52,174 nt of DNA from Palsa-601 sp052146895 (GCA_052146895.1 JBKQLZ010000244.1:1-52174); one strand, 5' to 3'; shown: positions 1 to 9,545, counted from the first letter of the stretch. Made by a program: numbers and translations. The notes: generated from the sequence alone by a model not told the origin.

Positions 1-1
1 G

Positions 2-235
2 GCGCGGATCTACTGGGAGAGCTTCAACAAAGGCAACACCGACCCCGTCAGCGTCCCTGCCGGTTGCTCGATCTTCCCGAAGGAGATCGTGCGCATCTCG
101 CAGCGCTGGGCGGAGGGGCGCTTCACAGATCTGCGCTACTGGAACGAGCTAGACCGCGGCGGCCACTTCGCCGCCTTGGAGCAACCGGACCTTTTCGTAG
201 GCGAGCTCCGCTCCTTCTTCCGGCTCGTCCGCTGA
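2..235 (+). CDS. epoxide-hydrolase-like alpha/beta hydrolase, C-terminal fragment
   Basis: The frame is open at the left edge and gives the last 77 residues before TGA. It contains the motif RGGHFAALEQPD followed by a helix ending in RSFFRLVR. In the epoxide hydrolase branch of the alpha/beta hydrolases, this His-Phe-Ala-Ala-x-Glu stretch carries the catalytic histidine near the C terminus. The nucleophile and the N-terminal cap region lie outside the window, so substrate cannot be judged. The cyclase gene starts 39 bases later on the same strand. Confidence 0.75.
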   Translation, partial: ARIYWESFNKGNTDPVSVPAGCSIFPKEIVRISQRWAEGRFTDLRYWNELDRGGHFAALEQPDLFVGELRSFFRLVR

Positions 236-274
236 CTGAGCGCCACGAAGGGCTACGGCCGGTACTCTGAGATC

Positions 275-3200
275 GTGGCTGTCTGCCCCAGCTGTGACAG
301 CGCAAATCCCGATGCCAACGCGTTCTGCGGGCAATGCGGTTCGGCCCTGGCCGTGGCTACGTGCCCGTCTTGCTACGCGCCCAATCCTCCTGACCAGCGC
401 TTCTGCGGCAAGTGCGGCGCCATTCTCGAGGGCGCCGTCGCCGCCTCCACCACGACCGCAGGCCAGCGGCTCGACGAGCGCAAGCTCGCCACTGTCTTGT
501 TCGCCGACGTCGTGGGCTTCACGTCGCTCGCGGAGCGGACCGATCCCGAGGTCGTGGCCCACATGGTCGACACGGCCTTCCGGGAGCTGGGCGAAGCCGT
601 AGAGGCGCACGGCGGGACAGTTGACAAGTTCATGGGCGATTCGGTCATGGCAGTGTTCGGCGTGCCCACAGCACATGACGACGACGCCGAGCGAGCGGTG
701 GCAGCCGCGCTCGCCATGAGAGATCTCGGCGGAGACCTGGCGTTCTCGATCGGGGTCAACTCCGGCGAGGTCATGGCGACGGCGGTTGGCAGGGCCGGGG
801 ACATGACGGTCATCGGCGACACCGTCAACGTGGCTGCCCGTCTCGAGAAGGCGGCCGGTCCGGGCGAGGTCCTCTGCGGACGCCTCACCGTTGAGCTGGC
901 CCGGGGAAGAGTCCGATTCCGTGAGCACCAGCCCGTGCTCCTGAAAGGCAAGCGAGAGCCCGTCGAAGTCTGGGTCGCCGAGTCGTTGCGGCCGACCGAC
1001 ACCGAGTGGTCAGCCAGTGGCCCGCGGCTTGTAGGGCGCGATGACGAGCTGGGTTTCTTGGAGGCTCAGTGGCGCCGCGCCCTGAAAGAGCGCCAGACCC
1101 GCGTGCTCCTGCTCACCGGTGAAGCCGGCTCGGGCAAGACCCGCCTGCAGAGCGAGCTCGCCAGCGTCGCCGCCGCAACTGCGGACGCCACCATCATCCG
1201 TGCGACCTATCCGGCCTACGGCGTGATGGGCGGTGCCCGTCTCGCAAAGGAGATCGCCCGCCAGCTCGGCCCCGCCATGGATGCGGCGGTGAACGCGCGC
1301 GTGCGATCGGTCGCGGGGGAGCTCGATCCGTCCCTCGGCTCGATCGAACCAGAGGGCATGCAGCAAGAACAGCTCTGGGCGTTCGTCCGCCTCCTGCAGG
1401 AGAAGGCTAAGCAGGGGCCGCTCCTCCTCGCCCTCGACGACATGCACAACAGCGATGACCGCACGCTCGAGATCATCAACGACGTCGCGAGCCGGCTTAG
1501 CGGCGTATCAGTGCTGATGCTGCTCTCCGGGCGTGCCGAGCCGGGTGACTGGCTCGCGCGCTTCCCCGACGCCACCTCGGTCCGCCTCGGCCCACTCCCT
1601 CGCGCTGACGCAGTCGCGCTCGCGGGTGAGCTCGTTCCGGAGATGCCCTTGTCGGGCGAAGCAGCCGAGTTCCTGGCCGAAAGAGCCAACGGCAACCCGC
1701 TCTACCTCCGCGAGCTCGTGGCGATGGCGCAGACGCGTGGGCTGTTCGTCGAAGCCGAAGGTTGCTACCGGCTGGCGGCGTACGAGGCCATTCCGGCGAC
1801 CCTTCAGGCCGTCCTCGCGGCGAGGCTCGACGCGCTCGAGCCCCGCATGAAGCTCTGCCTGCAACACGTCGCCGTCATCGGCGAGTCCGCAACCGCCGAG
1901 CAAGTCACTCAGCTCGGCACACCTCAGGCTCAGAGCGTGCTGCGCTCGCTCGTCGATTCGGGCATGCTCCGCCACGGCTCTGACGGCTCGTACGAGGCGG
2001 CGGACTCGCTCTTGCGCGAGGTTGCCTACGAGACCCTGCCGCGCAACCTCCGCGGCGATCTCCACCGCCGCGCGGCAACCACAGCGTCGAACGGCGAGGA
2101 ACGTGCCCGCCACCTCAGCCGGGCGGCCGAGTACCTCTCCGCCGACGCGGACCTAGCCCTTCAAGCCGCCGAAGCACTCGCCGACGAGGGCGAGCAGCTC
2201 TACAAGCTCTCCCGGCACCGTGATGCGATGCGCGTCCTCGAGCGAGCAGTCAGCCTCGGTTGCCGCCGTCCATCCGCGCTGTTCGCGCTCGCGAACATGC
2301 AAGCGCTCACTGGTCAGCATCCGAGCGCTCTTTCAGTGCTCGCCCTCATCGAAGATGACCCGGACGACCCTGAAGTCGCGATGGAGCGGGACCACACCGC
2401 AGCCAACTCAGAGGCATTCAACAATCCTTCATGGGCGGCACCGCGCCTCGAGGAGGTGGCGAAGCGGTGGCACGAGGCAGGCAACTCGAGCAAAGAGGCC
2501 TGGGCGTACTCGAACGCCGGCGTCTCCTATTTCAACCTGAGCCGGCTGCCCGAGGCGGTCGCCGCGCTCGAGCATGCGCTCGAGTTGTTCGAGGAGACCG
2601 GTGACGAGCCGGGCGAGCTCGCGACTACTTCGTTTCTCTGCTTGGTGAAGCCGACCGATGAGCGCGTGCCGATGTGGCTGGCGCGTGCCCTCGAGTCGGC
2701 CGACGCCGCCGGTGACCGCGCGAGGCAGCTGAACACGCTCTCGACCCTGACTTGGAATCACTTCTTCAGGTCCTTCTGCGGCGGCGCGGCCGACGTAGCC
2801 GACGCGGAGGGGTTCGCTCTTCGTCTAGTGGAGCTCGCCGAGGAGCTCGACGCCCGCGATCTGGCGGTTCAAGGCTGGAGCCTGCTCGTGGTCATGGCGC
2901 GCCTCAGCGGTCGCCTCGACGTGACGGCCGATCGGGGGGCCGCCCTCCAACGAGCGCTCGGCTCGGTCCAGCCAGGTGAGGCCTGGCTCGGCTGGGCTGC
3001 GAGCTACTCCGCCGCTGTGGCCGGAGGTGTCCCGGGCGCTACGCCGCCCTTCCCGCCAGTCTCCGCGACCGAGCCGATAGTGGCGATGGCACGGCTCATC
3101 ATCGAGATCGAGCTGATCCTCGCCGGGCGGCCCACCGAGGCCCTCGAGCACGTCGAGAGGCCGAACCGGCCTGACCTAGGCGTGATGAGCGATCTTCTCG

Positions 3201-3541
3201 GCGTGTTCCGCGCGCTCGCTCTGATCCTCGCCGGCCGTGACAGCGAAGCCGACCCGCTGATCGATCGCGCCTACGACGCTGCTGCGAAGCTGAAGGCGAC
3301 GGCGGCTACCACCGCGAGCGCGGCGCTCCGGGCAGAGATCCGGCGTGACCCCTCGCTGCTGCCACCACTGCCGCTGTCCGGCAGCCCCAACACGCTCAGC
3401 ATCGCCGACGTGCTGGTCCTCCGGGCCTACGTCGCCTGCGGCGACTCGGTGTCCGAGAGCACCTATCACGCCGCGGTGACGGCCATCGCAGCTCCGGGTC
3501 TCGAGAGCGTCGCACCGCGCACAGGTGCAACTGACCACTAG
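275..3541 (+). CDS. zinc-ribbon / class III adenylate cyclase / AAA ATPase / TPR protein
   Basis: A 1088-residue multidomain signalling protein with a GTG start. Residues 4-47 hold two CxxC...CxxC zinc ribbons (C4, C7, C18, C21; C30, C33, C44, C47). A class III cyclase homology domain runs from about 70 to 240, with metal-binding D78 in LFADVVGFT and D122 in KFMGDSVM. A STAND-like ATPase follows, with Walker A GEAGSGKTRL (about 285) and Walker B LLALDDMHNSDD (about 390), and the C-terminal half is helical and TPR-like. By family it would make cAMP from ATP, with the ATPase/TPR half as sensor. No membrane segment is visible. What activates it cannot be read from sequence. The zinc-ribbon/cyclase/AAA order is a known architecture in Actinobacteria and Proteobacteria. 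Confidence 0.9.
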   Translation: MAVCPSCDSANPDANAFCGQCGSALAVATCPSCYAPNPPDQRFCGKCGAILEGAVAASTTTAGQRLDERKLATVLFADVVGFTSLAERTDPEVVAHMVDTAFRELGEAVEAHGGTVDKFMGDSVMAVFGVPTAHDDDAERAVAAALAMRDLGGDLAFSIGVNSGEVMATAVGRAGDMTVIGDTVNVAARLEKAAGPGEVLCGRLTVELARGRVRFREHQPVLLKGKREPVEVWVAESLRPTDTEWSASGPRLVGRDDELGFLEAQWRRALKERQTRVLLLTGEAGSGKTRLQSELASVAAATADATIIRATYPAYGVMGGARLAKEIARQLGPAMDAAVNARVRSVAGELDPSLGSIEPEGMQQEQLWAFVRLLQEKAKQGPLLLALDDMHNSDDRTLEIINDVASRLSGVSVLMLLSGRAEPGDWLARFPDATSVRLGPLPRADAVALAGELVPEMPLSGEAAEFLAERANGNPLYLRELVAMAQTRGLFVEAEGCYRLAAYEAIPATLQAVLAARLDALEPRMKLCLQHVAVIGESATAEQVTQLGTPQAQSVLRSLVDSGMLRHGSDGSYEAADSLLREVAYETLPRNLRGDLHRRAATTASNGEERARHLSRAAEYLSADADLALQAAEALADEGEQLYKLSRHRDAMRVLERAVSLGCRRPSALFALANMQALTGQHPSALSVLALIEDDPDDPEVAMERDHTAANSEAFNNPSWAAPRLEEVAKRWHEAGNSSKEAWAYSNAGVSYFNLSRLPEAVAALEHALELFEETGDEPGELATTSFLCLVKPTDERVPMWLARALESADAAGDRARQLNTLSTLTWNHFFRSFCGGAADVADAEGFALRLVELAEELDARDLAVQGWSLLVVMARLSGRLDVTADRGAALQRALGSVQPGEAWLGWAASYSAAVAGGVPGATPPFPPVSATEPIVAMARLIIEIELILAGRPTEALEHVERPNRPDLGVMSDLLGVFRALALILAGRDSEADPLIDRAYDAAAKLKATAATTASAALRAEIRRDPSLLPPLPLSGSPNTLSIADVLVLRAYVACGDSVSESTYHAAVTAIAAPGLESVAPRTGATDH

Positions 3542-3568
3542 GAGCTTCGAGCGGCCTCCCTTAGCTGA

Positions 3569-4030
3569 TTACTGAGCAGCGGCGCCCTTCGCCTTCAACA
3601 CTGCAAGCGCGTCCTCGCCATGCTTGTCGGTGTTGAACTCGCTCTGGATCACCGCCAGCACGCGGCTGTCGGTGTCGATGACGAAAGTCGCTCGTTTGGT
3701 GAAGGGAAGGCCCGGCCGCTTGACGCCGAATGTCTTGGCGACCTTTCCACCTTTGTCGGAGAGCAGCGGGTAATCGAGACCATGCTTGGCCGAGAACTCG
3801 TGCTGCTTGTCCACTGAATCGAGGCTGATCCCTAGCCGCCGTGCACCGAGGTCGGCGAACTCCGAGCCCCGGTCCCGGAACATGCAGCTCTCGGCCGTAC
3901 AGCCTGGAGTCATCGCCTTCGGGTAGAAGAACAGGACCACCCGGCCCTTCGCGAGCTCGTCGGAGAGCTTCACCGTGCTCCCGTCGTCGGCAGGCAGTTC
4001 GAAGTCGTCTACGAGGTCTCCTTCACGCAT
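3569..4030 (-). CDS. bcp: peroxiredoxin (BCP/PrxQ type)
   Basis: A 153-residue thiol peroxidase of the AhpC/TSA fold. The motif FFYPKAMTPGCTAESC carries the peroxidatic cysteine C44 and a second cysteine C49 five residues on, the C-x4-C spacing of atypical two-Cys PrxQ/BCP enzymes. These cytosolic enzymes reduce H2O2 and organic peroxides with thioredoxin. Length is normal and there is no signal peptide. The ATG has no Shine-Dalgarno, but a TACACT -10 element lies 6 nt upstream, suggesting a leaderless message. It converges on the large cyclase gene. Confidence 0.93.
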   Translation of the reverse strand: MREGDLVDDFELPADDGSTVKLSDELAKGRVVLFFYPKAMTPGCTAESCMFRDRGSEFADLGARRLGISLDSVDKQHEFSAKHGLDYPLLSDKGGKVAKTFGVKRPGLPFTKRATFVIDTDSRVLAVIQSEFNTDKHGEDALAVLKAKGAAAQ

Positions 4031-4036
4031 GTCGGG

Positions 4037-4042
4037 AGTGTA
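4037..4042 (-). promoter_or_regulatory. -10 element of leaderless peroxiredoxin mRNA
   Basis: On the minus strand TACACT ends 6 nt before the ATG at 4030, the spacing expected if transcription starts at or next to the start codon. No convincing -35 was found. Confidence 0.45.
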
Positions 4043-4063
4043 CGGCCGTCGCCACGGTTGGGT

Positions 4064-5230
4064 TCACCCGAGGGTTGCTGTGTCGAGAGCGTTGCTGCCG
4101 TCGTTCACGAACACGATCCCGCGGCCGTTGGCGGTCAGGGCCAGTCCGAAGAGGTCCCCCGCGCCGTCCTTGGCGAGGGTCACCTTGGCGATCTGCCGGC
4201 CCGCCGGGGAGATCTCGACAGCGTTCCCGTTGCCACCGTTCGTCACGATCAGGTCACCGTTGGGTGCAAGGACCATGCCGAGCGGGCCATCGAGGAAGTT
4301 GCCGGCGGTGAGGGTGCTCGTGCCGTCGGCGACCGCCGTGGTCCGCGTCACCGCGTCGGGAATGGCAGTTATGTGGTTGACGAGCGTCTGAGAGACGTAC
4401 AAGGTCCCGTTGCGCCCGAGTGCGAGCCCAGTCGGGCCGAGAGCGAACGCCGACTTCTCCACCTCCCAGGGGAAGTGGTTCCCTATCACCGTCATGCCCG
4501 TCATCCGTGGCGGACCTGAGCCGAGCGAGACGTCGATCCGATCCACCATGCACAGGCCGGCTTGGGGAACGCCGACCACCGAGGCTGGCCTGCTCAGCAC
4601 GTTCGAGACGAACAGCGCCGTCCGGCCTCCACTCACAGCAGCGGTGAGATCCCAGGGGGCGTCAAGTGCCGGGCTCGACCACGTCTCGACGACCTTGCCG
4701 GCACTGTTGAGTACGAGGAGGCACCCTTCAGGATTCGTCACCGCAGGAGTGCCCGACGGCCCGGCCGCGGGCGCGCTGCCGACGACCACCCATCCGCCGG
4801 GCAGGACGGTGAGAGCGGTCGACAGACCGATCCCGCCTGGACAGCGCAAGCCGGCAGCCAACGATCCGATCTTGGCGAAGAGCGTCCGCCTCCCACCGGG
4901 CGACACCTCCACGACCGTCGTGCCGGTGCCCTGCACGTTGGCCTTGTCGTTGAAATTGCTGACGAGGTAGTCGCCCTTTACGAGTGCGCCTGTGGTTGCG
5001 GGCAAGACCACGATCCCGTACGGGTTCACGTCACCGTTCGCCGGGACGGTCGAAGCCACCTGGACGATCTTGTGAAGCGACGACACGAACGGACGGACCG
5101 CAGGATCCGTGGTCCGGGGGCTACGGGGCACTCCCGAGGGATGAGAGCTCATGCAAGCGCTCAGACCCATGGCCGCCACCGCAGACATACCCAGCACAGC
5201 CAGTCTCGTTTGAAGCCGCGAACGTCCCAC
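4064..5230 (-). CDS. beta-propeller lipoprotein (NHL/SMP-30-like)
   Basis: A 388-residue exported protein. I chose the GTG at 5230 because GGGAGG lies 6 nt upstream; an in-frame GTG at 5254 would add eight residues. The N terminus is a signal peptide ending in a lipobox (MGLSAC), predicting a lipid-anchored surface protein. The rest has repeated blades of the type PTGLALGRNGTLYVS, GPLGMVLAPNGDLIVTNGG and DLFGLALTANGRGIVFVND, typical of NHL/SMP-30-like propellers. The substrate is unknown. It lies downstream of the DMFase-like gene on the same strand with a 72-base gap, so they may be co-expressed. Confidence 0.75.
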   Translation of the reverse strand: MGRSRLQTRLAVLGMSAVAAMGLSACMSSHPSGVPRSPRTTDPAVRPFVSSLHKIVQVASTVPANGDVNPYGIVVLPATTGALVKGDYLVSNFNDKANVQGTGTTVVEVSPGGRRTLFAKIGSLAAGLRCPGGIGLSTALTVLPGGWVVVGSAPAAGPSGTPAVTNPEGCLLVLNSAGKVVETWSSPALDAPWDLTAAVSGGRTALFVSNVLSRPASVVGVPQAGLCMVDRIDVSLGSGPPRMTGMTVIGNHFPWEVEKSAFALGPTGLALGRNGTLYVSQTLVNHITAIPDAVTRTTAVADGTSTLTAGNFLDGPLGMVLAPNGDLIVTNGGNGNAVEISPAGRQIAKVTLAKDGAGDLFGLALTANGRGIVFVNDGSNALDTATLG

Positions 5231-5302
5231 CTTCGACCTCCCGTCGAACCGCACTCCGCCCCGGCGAGCGCCGGTCGACGGTCCTACGGGCGGGAGGCCC
5301 GA

Positions 5303-6805
5303 TTAGTTCACGGTTTGCCCGGCACCCAGCTTGTCGATGAGGTTCCGGGTGATGCGCTCGATGGTGGCATCGCGGTTCGCGAGCCCCCATGCCCACTCGG
5401 TTGTGCCCGCCGTGAAGACGGTGCCCCCGGGTTGGTGAACGCCCATCATCGCGTGGCCATGCTCGAAACGGGCTACGTCCTCAGGTGTCTCGCTCCCGAG
5501 CACCCGCCACGCGATGAACTCGCACTCCGAGCGCGCACCCTCGGGCACGCCCCGGGGCGAGTTGTCGCGGCCGAACAGGCGAGCCGGCGTCATCCCGAGG
5601 ATCTGGAAGTCAGCAGGTGTGCCGTCTCTTCCGGTCGGGTACGGGAGGCCGTCGCTCATCGTGAACTCGCATCCGTCGCACTCGTAGCCGACAGTCACCG
5701 CAGGCGCTCCGATGAGGTCGCCGTACACGACATCAGTTCCCTCGAACACCCAGTGCTCGGGCCGGTAAACCGTATAGCCGCCCGCACCGCTGCCGACGGC
5801 CCGCCCGATCCGGTGGTAGCCACCACGCGAGAACGTCACCCCGGTCATCTGGTTCTCCGGGCGCTCGATGAGGTGGTCCGACCACATCGACGTCAGAAGG
5901 TGCTGACGATCGGTGCCGAAGACCGGGTCCTTGGCGAACTGGTCCTTGTAGCCGATCATCGTCGCACCGTCGTCCTCGAGTCTCACCTGCCAGAAACTCG
6001 TGTTCCCCGACAAGAACACGGCGTTCCCACCTGCGGCGACGAACGATTCGACGGCGTCGCGCATCTCCCAGGACCAGTACTCGTCGTGGCCGACCGACAA
6101 GTAGAGCCGCCTTCCGTCGAGCAGCCCTGGCACGAGCTCGAGGTCCGCGTTGATCGCATAGTCAAGCTCGTACCCGCACTCCTCAGCCCAGCGCACGAAC
6201 GGCAGCTCGGCGTTCGGCCACCCCGCAGAGCCTGCCCACTCAGACTGCCCGTGCTCGCGCAGGTATCTTACGTGCGCCCTCATCCCGGGATCGGGGGCAT
6301 CTACGACGGCGACGCGACTCCCCGGCCCTTCGGGCTTGCGCAGATACCCCGGTGCGAGCGGTCGTGCGAACGAGACGCGGGTCCCGCGGGAGTAAAGGTT
6401 CCGCCCGCCGAAGTCGTTGTAGGCATTCCAGGTATTCGTCGTCAGCACGAGAAGGGGCCGAGACTCGTCCGCCTCGGCCGCACGGACGACGAAAAAGCAG
6501 ACAGCCTCGTGACGAAAGCCGGCCGAGGTGAGAAGGCTCACCTCGTAGTAACCGCTTCGCCACGAGGCGGCCACCTCGACGGTCGCGCTGTCCGGCCAAG
6601 GACAGCCATTTGGCGCAGCGTCCGCCGGCAGATCGTGCGGCTCGATCTCGATGTTGCCGGACCAGACGCGCTCGCGGTGCACGCCGATCCGGTGTATCCG
6701 GAGCTCGCCCGGTCCCGGAGGGCCGGAGACCCTTATCGCAACGGTCTCGCCCGCAACGACCGATTGCGGCCAGGCGTAGAGCCAGGGTTCGGTGAGCGTC
6801 GTCAT
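5303..6805 (-). CDS. N,N-dimethylformamidase large-subunit-like protein
   Basis: A 500-residue protein resembling the C-terminal region of the large (beta) subunit of N,N-dimethylformamidase. Recognisable stretches are LYLSVGHDEYWSWEMRDAV, GGNAVFLSGNTSFWQVRLED and NTWNAYNDFGGRNLY. In the true enzyme an Fe-bound large subunit with a small subunit hydrolyses DMF to formate and dimethylamine. No small-subunit gene is adjacent and the protein is shorter than a full large subunit (about 760 residues), so a different amidase or carbohydrate-related role is possible. No signal peptide is evident. The ATG appears leaderless (TACGCT 7 nt upstream) and is divergent from the LuxR gene. Confidence 0.75.
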   Translation of the reverse strand: MTTLTEPWLYAWPQSVVAGETVAIRVSGPPGPGELRIHRIGVHRERVWSGNIEIEPHDLPADAAPNGCPWPDSATVEVAASWRSGYYEVSLLTSAGFRHEAVCFFVVRAAEADESRPLLVLTTNTWNAYNDFGGRNLYSRGTRVSFARPLAPGYLRKPEGPGSRVAVVDAPDPGMRAHVRYLREHGQSEWAGSAGWPNAELPFVRWAEECGYELDYAINADLELVPGLLDGRRLYLSVGHDEYWSWEMRDAVESFVAAGGNAVFLSGNTSFWQVRLEDDGATMIGYKDQFAKDPVFGTDRQHLLTSMWSDHLIERPENQMTGVTFSRGGYHRIGRAVGSGAGGYTVYRPEHWVFEGTDVVYGDLIGAPAVTVGYECDGCEFTMSDGLPYPTGRDGTPADFQILGMTPARLFGRDNSPRGVPEGARSECEFIAWRVLGSETPEDVARFEHGHAMMGVHQPGGTVFTAGTTEWAWGLANRDATIERITRNLIDKLGAGQTVN

Positions 6806-6812
6806 CTGGCGG

Positions 6813-6818
6813 AGCGTA
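6813..6818 (-). promoter_or_regulatory. -10 element for DMFase-like gene
   Basis: Minus-strand TACGCT is followed by 7 nt and the ATG at 6805, the leaderless arrangement seen repeatedly here. It overlaps the likely ribosome site (GGAG, 6811-6814) of the divergent LuxR gene. Confidence 0.45.
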
Positions 6819-6819
6819 G

Positions 6820-9507
6820 TTGCACCGGTGCGAATCAGCGCAGAGAATCGGGGCAGTGGAACGGCCGATCACGGGAGAGATTCCCCTCGTGGGCCGCAAC
6901 ATCGAGCGGGACCGGATCACTTCCGCGCTGAGAGGTGCGGATGCGGTCGGTTACGTGCTCGCGGGGGCGGCAGGCGTGGGCAAGACAAGGCTGGCTGCCG
7001 AGGTCGCCCAAGTGGCAGTGGGCATGGGCCACGCGACTGCCTTCGTTGCCGCCACCACCGCCACTGCCACGATTCCCTTCGGGGCGTTCGCCCCCTTCAT
7101 CCCGGCGATCGACATCGCCTCCGACGGCCTCCTCGGCTTACTGCGTCATGCGAGCCAGGCCATCGTCGAGCGTGCCGAGCCCGGACAGCGACTCCTCCTC
7201 GTCGTCGATGACGCCCACCTCCTCGACGATGGCTCGGCCGCCCTCGTCCACCAGTTGCTGCACTCGCGATCCTGCGACCTCCTCGCGACGGTCCGGACCC
7301 TTGCCTCGGCTCCGGAGCCGATAGTGGCGCTCTGGATGGACGGGCTGGCCGACCGGATCGACCTCGACCCGCTGAGCGAGGCGGACGTGGCGGAATTGGC
7401 CGTCCGGGCTCTGGGCGGGCCCGTCGCCGGGGCGAGCGTGCGCAGGTTGTGGTTGTCGAGCGGCGGTAACCCGTTGTTCTTGCGAGAGCTCCTCGTTGGA
7501 GCGTCCGAGTCCGGCGCACTCGTCGACGACGGTGGGATCTGGGCGCTTCGCCGGCCCCTGACGGCGCCGGACCGCCTGGCGGAGCTGGTTGACTCCCGGC
7601 TCCGCTGCTTGAGCCCGGAGACGGTGAGTGTCGTCGAGCTGCTGGCGGCGGGCGAGCCGCTCGGCCTTGCTTTGCTCGAGAGGTTGAGCACGCCGCACGC
7701 ACTGGAAGACGCCGAACGGCAGGGTCTCGTCGAGGTACGGCAGGACGGCAAGCGATCCGAGGCCCGCCTCGCCCACCCGATCTACGGCGAGGTCTTGCGG
7801 CAGCGGCTGCCTCGCTCGCGACTGCGCAGGTTGTGGGCGACCTTGGCCGAGGTGCTCGAGACGACAGGAGCGCGTCGCCGTGAGGACCTCCTGCGCCTCG
7901 CCCGCTGGCAGCTGGATGCGGGCGTGGCGGGCGACCCGGCCATCCTCGGTCGCGCAGCACGTCGCGCGAGCCAGATGTTCGACACCGACCTCGCCGCTCG
8001 CCTCGCCCGGGCGGCCTTCGACTCGGGAGGCGGGGTGGAAGCAGGCTTGGCCTTGGGAGAGGCCGAATTCTCGTCGGGACGCCACGAAGAAGCCGAGCGA
8101 GTACTGGCAGGGCTCGTGCTCATGTGTGCGAACGACGAAGAGCTTGCCCTCGTGGCGAATGCCCGCGCTTACAACCTCGCAGTTCTGATCGGCGACCAGG
8201 CCAAAGCGGCCGACGTGCTCGACGAGGCGCTCGCTGTCGTCACCGACGTCAACGCCCGCCTGCGCCTGCTCGGTCGGATGGCGACGAACAAGCTGTTCGA
8301 GGGGGATCCCGAGTCGGTCGTCGCGGCGGCAACCGAGTTGCTCGGCAGCGGTGACGACATGACGATCGGGCGCGGTGCCTATGTCTCTTCCATCGCGAGC
8401 GCCCTTCTCGGCCGGACTGCCGATGCCGTAGCGACCGCTCGCCTCGGCCTCGAGGCTCACCGGCGTCTGACCGATGGCAACCAGCTCCCTCAAGTGCAAC
8501 TGATCGGCTCCGTGCTGGGCCATGTCGCAGCTGGCGACCTCGCCAAGGCCGAGCTGGAGACGTTGACGGGTTACGAGGCTTGCCTCGCCGCGGGTGACAA
8601 GGAGGGTCAAGCCACCTTCTCACTGCTGCGGGGCTGGGTCGGCATCGCGCAGGGGCACCTGGCGGCTGCCTCGAAGGCGTGCCTCGAGGGAGCCTCACTG
8701 AACCGGGAGAGTCGAGACACAGGCGCACTTCGCTGGTGCCTTGGAGGATTGGCGCTCGCCGAGGCGATGGCAGGCCACTTGGCCCCTGCATCGGCCGCCA
8801 TGGACGAACTGGACAGCCTCTCGCCGAGCTGGATGACCCTCTTCGAGGCCGAGCTCATCGATCGCAGCCGAGCTTGGGTGAGCGTGGCTGCCGGTGAGGT
8901 ATCGCGGGGCTGCGACGAGCTGCGAAAAGCAGCAGAGCGGGCGGCCACCAACCATCAATGGGTAGCGGAGGCACACCTTCTCCACGACCTCGCGCGCCTC
9001 GGGGATCCCGCCTCGGTGGTCAGCCGGTTGGCCGCGTTGGCCGAGACCGTCGACGGCGGGTTGGTCGCCACGTTCGCCGACGACGCCGCGGCGCTGGAGC
9101 GGGGGTCGGGCGGCGATCTCGAGGCGGTCGCGCTGAGTTACGAGAGGATTGGCGCGTTCCTCCTCGCGGCGGAGGCCCGCTCCGCTGCCGCGACGAGATA
9201 TCTCGCCGAGGGTCTCACCCGGCGGGCAACGGCATCGGCCGCGAGGGCTGCAGAGCTCATAGCCGAGTGTGGCGACGTCTGGACTCCGGGCCTCGGCGCC
9301 GAGCGCCCGCGGGAAGGCCGGCAGCTCGCCCTCACCCGGAGGGAGCACGAGATAGCCGCGCTCGCGGCCGGCGGCGCGACGACGAAAGAGATCGCCGCCA
9401 AGCTCTTCATCTCAGTCCGAACCGTGGAGAATCATCTTCAGGCCGTGTACGGCAAACTCGGGGTTACGAGCCGCGAGGAACTGGCCCAGGCACTGCGACC
9501 TCAGTGA
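6820..9507 (+). CDS. LAL-type LuxR family transcriptional regulator
   Basis: An 895-residue regulator with an N-terminal STAND-like ATPase and a C-terminal LuxR helix-turn-helix. Walker A is GAAGVGKTRL (residues 49-58) and Walker B is RLLLVVDDAHLLDD (about 125-138). The middle is a helical TPR-like array, and the last 65 residues contain LTRREHEIAALAAGG and SVRTVENHLQAVYGKLG, the DNA-binding domain. The TTG at 6820 has GGAG 5 nt upstream; a GTG at 6856 (883 residues) is an alternative. By family it senses a ligand through the helical array and activates transcription. The divergent DMFase-like/lipoprotein pair is the nearest candidate target. Confidence 0.9.
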   Translation: MHRCESAQRIGAVERPITGEIPLVGRNIERDRITSALRGADAVGYVLAGAAGVGKTRLAAEVAQVAVGMGHATAFVAATTATATIPFGAFAPFIPAIDIASDGLLGLLRHASQAIVERAEPGQRLLLVVDDAHLLDDGSAALVHQLLHSRSCDLLATVRTLASAPEPIVALWMDGLADRIDLDPLSEADVAELAVRALGGPVAGASVRRLWLSSGGNPLFLRELLVGASESGALVDDGGIWALRRPLTAPDRLAELVDSRLRCLSPETVSVVELLAAGEPLGLALLERLSTPHALEDAERQGLVEVRQDGKRSEARLAHPIYGEVLRQRLPRSRLRRLWATLAEVLETTGARRREDLLRLARWQLDAGVAGDPAILGRAARRASQMFDTDLAARLARAAFDSGGGVEAGLALGEAEFSSGRHEEAERVLAGLVLMCANDEELALVANARAYNLAVLIGDQAKAADVLDEALAVVTDVNARLRLLGRMATNKLFEGDPESVVAAATELLGSGDDMTIGRGAYVSSIASALLGRTADAVATARLGLEAHRRLTDGNQLPQVQLIGSVLGHVAAGDLAKAELETLTGYEACLAAGDKEGQATFSLLRGWVGIAQGHLAAASKACLEGASLNRESRDTGALRWCLGGLALAEAMAGHLAPASAAMDELDSLSPSWMTLFEAELIDRSRAWVSVAAGEVSRGCDELRKAAERAATNHQWVAEAHLLHDLARLGDPASVVSRLAALAETVDGGLVATFADDAAALERGSGGDLEAVALSYERIGAFLLAAEARSAAATRYLAEGLTRRATASAARAAELIAECGDVWTPGLGAERPREGRQLALTRREHEIAALAAGGATTKEIAAKLFISVRTVENHLQAVYGKLGVTSREELAQALRPQ
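6822..6831. promoter_or_regulatory. 10-bp perfect palindrome in divergent promoter
   Basis: GCACCGGTGC is self-complementary and lies between the divergent DMFase-like and LuxR starts, just upstream of the minus-strand -10. It is a plausible operator half for a dimeric regulator, but a 10-mer in GC-rich DNA can arise by chance. Confidence 0.3.
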
Positions 9508-9545
9508 GGCTCGCTCGTCGCGTGACACTCAGCCAGCGGTGTGAC

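Noticed and set aside
4562..6931. Very long open frame (789 codons) on the plus strand
   Set aside because: It is antisense to the propeller lipoprotein and DMFase-like genes, has Arg/His-rich composition without family motifs, and arises from GC-rich codon bias.
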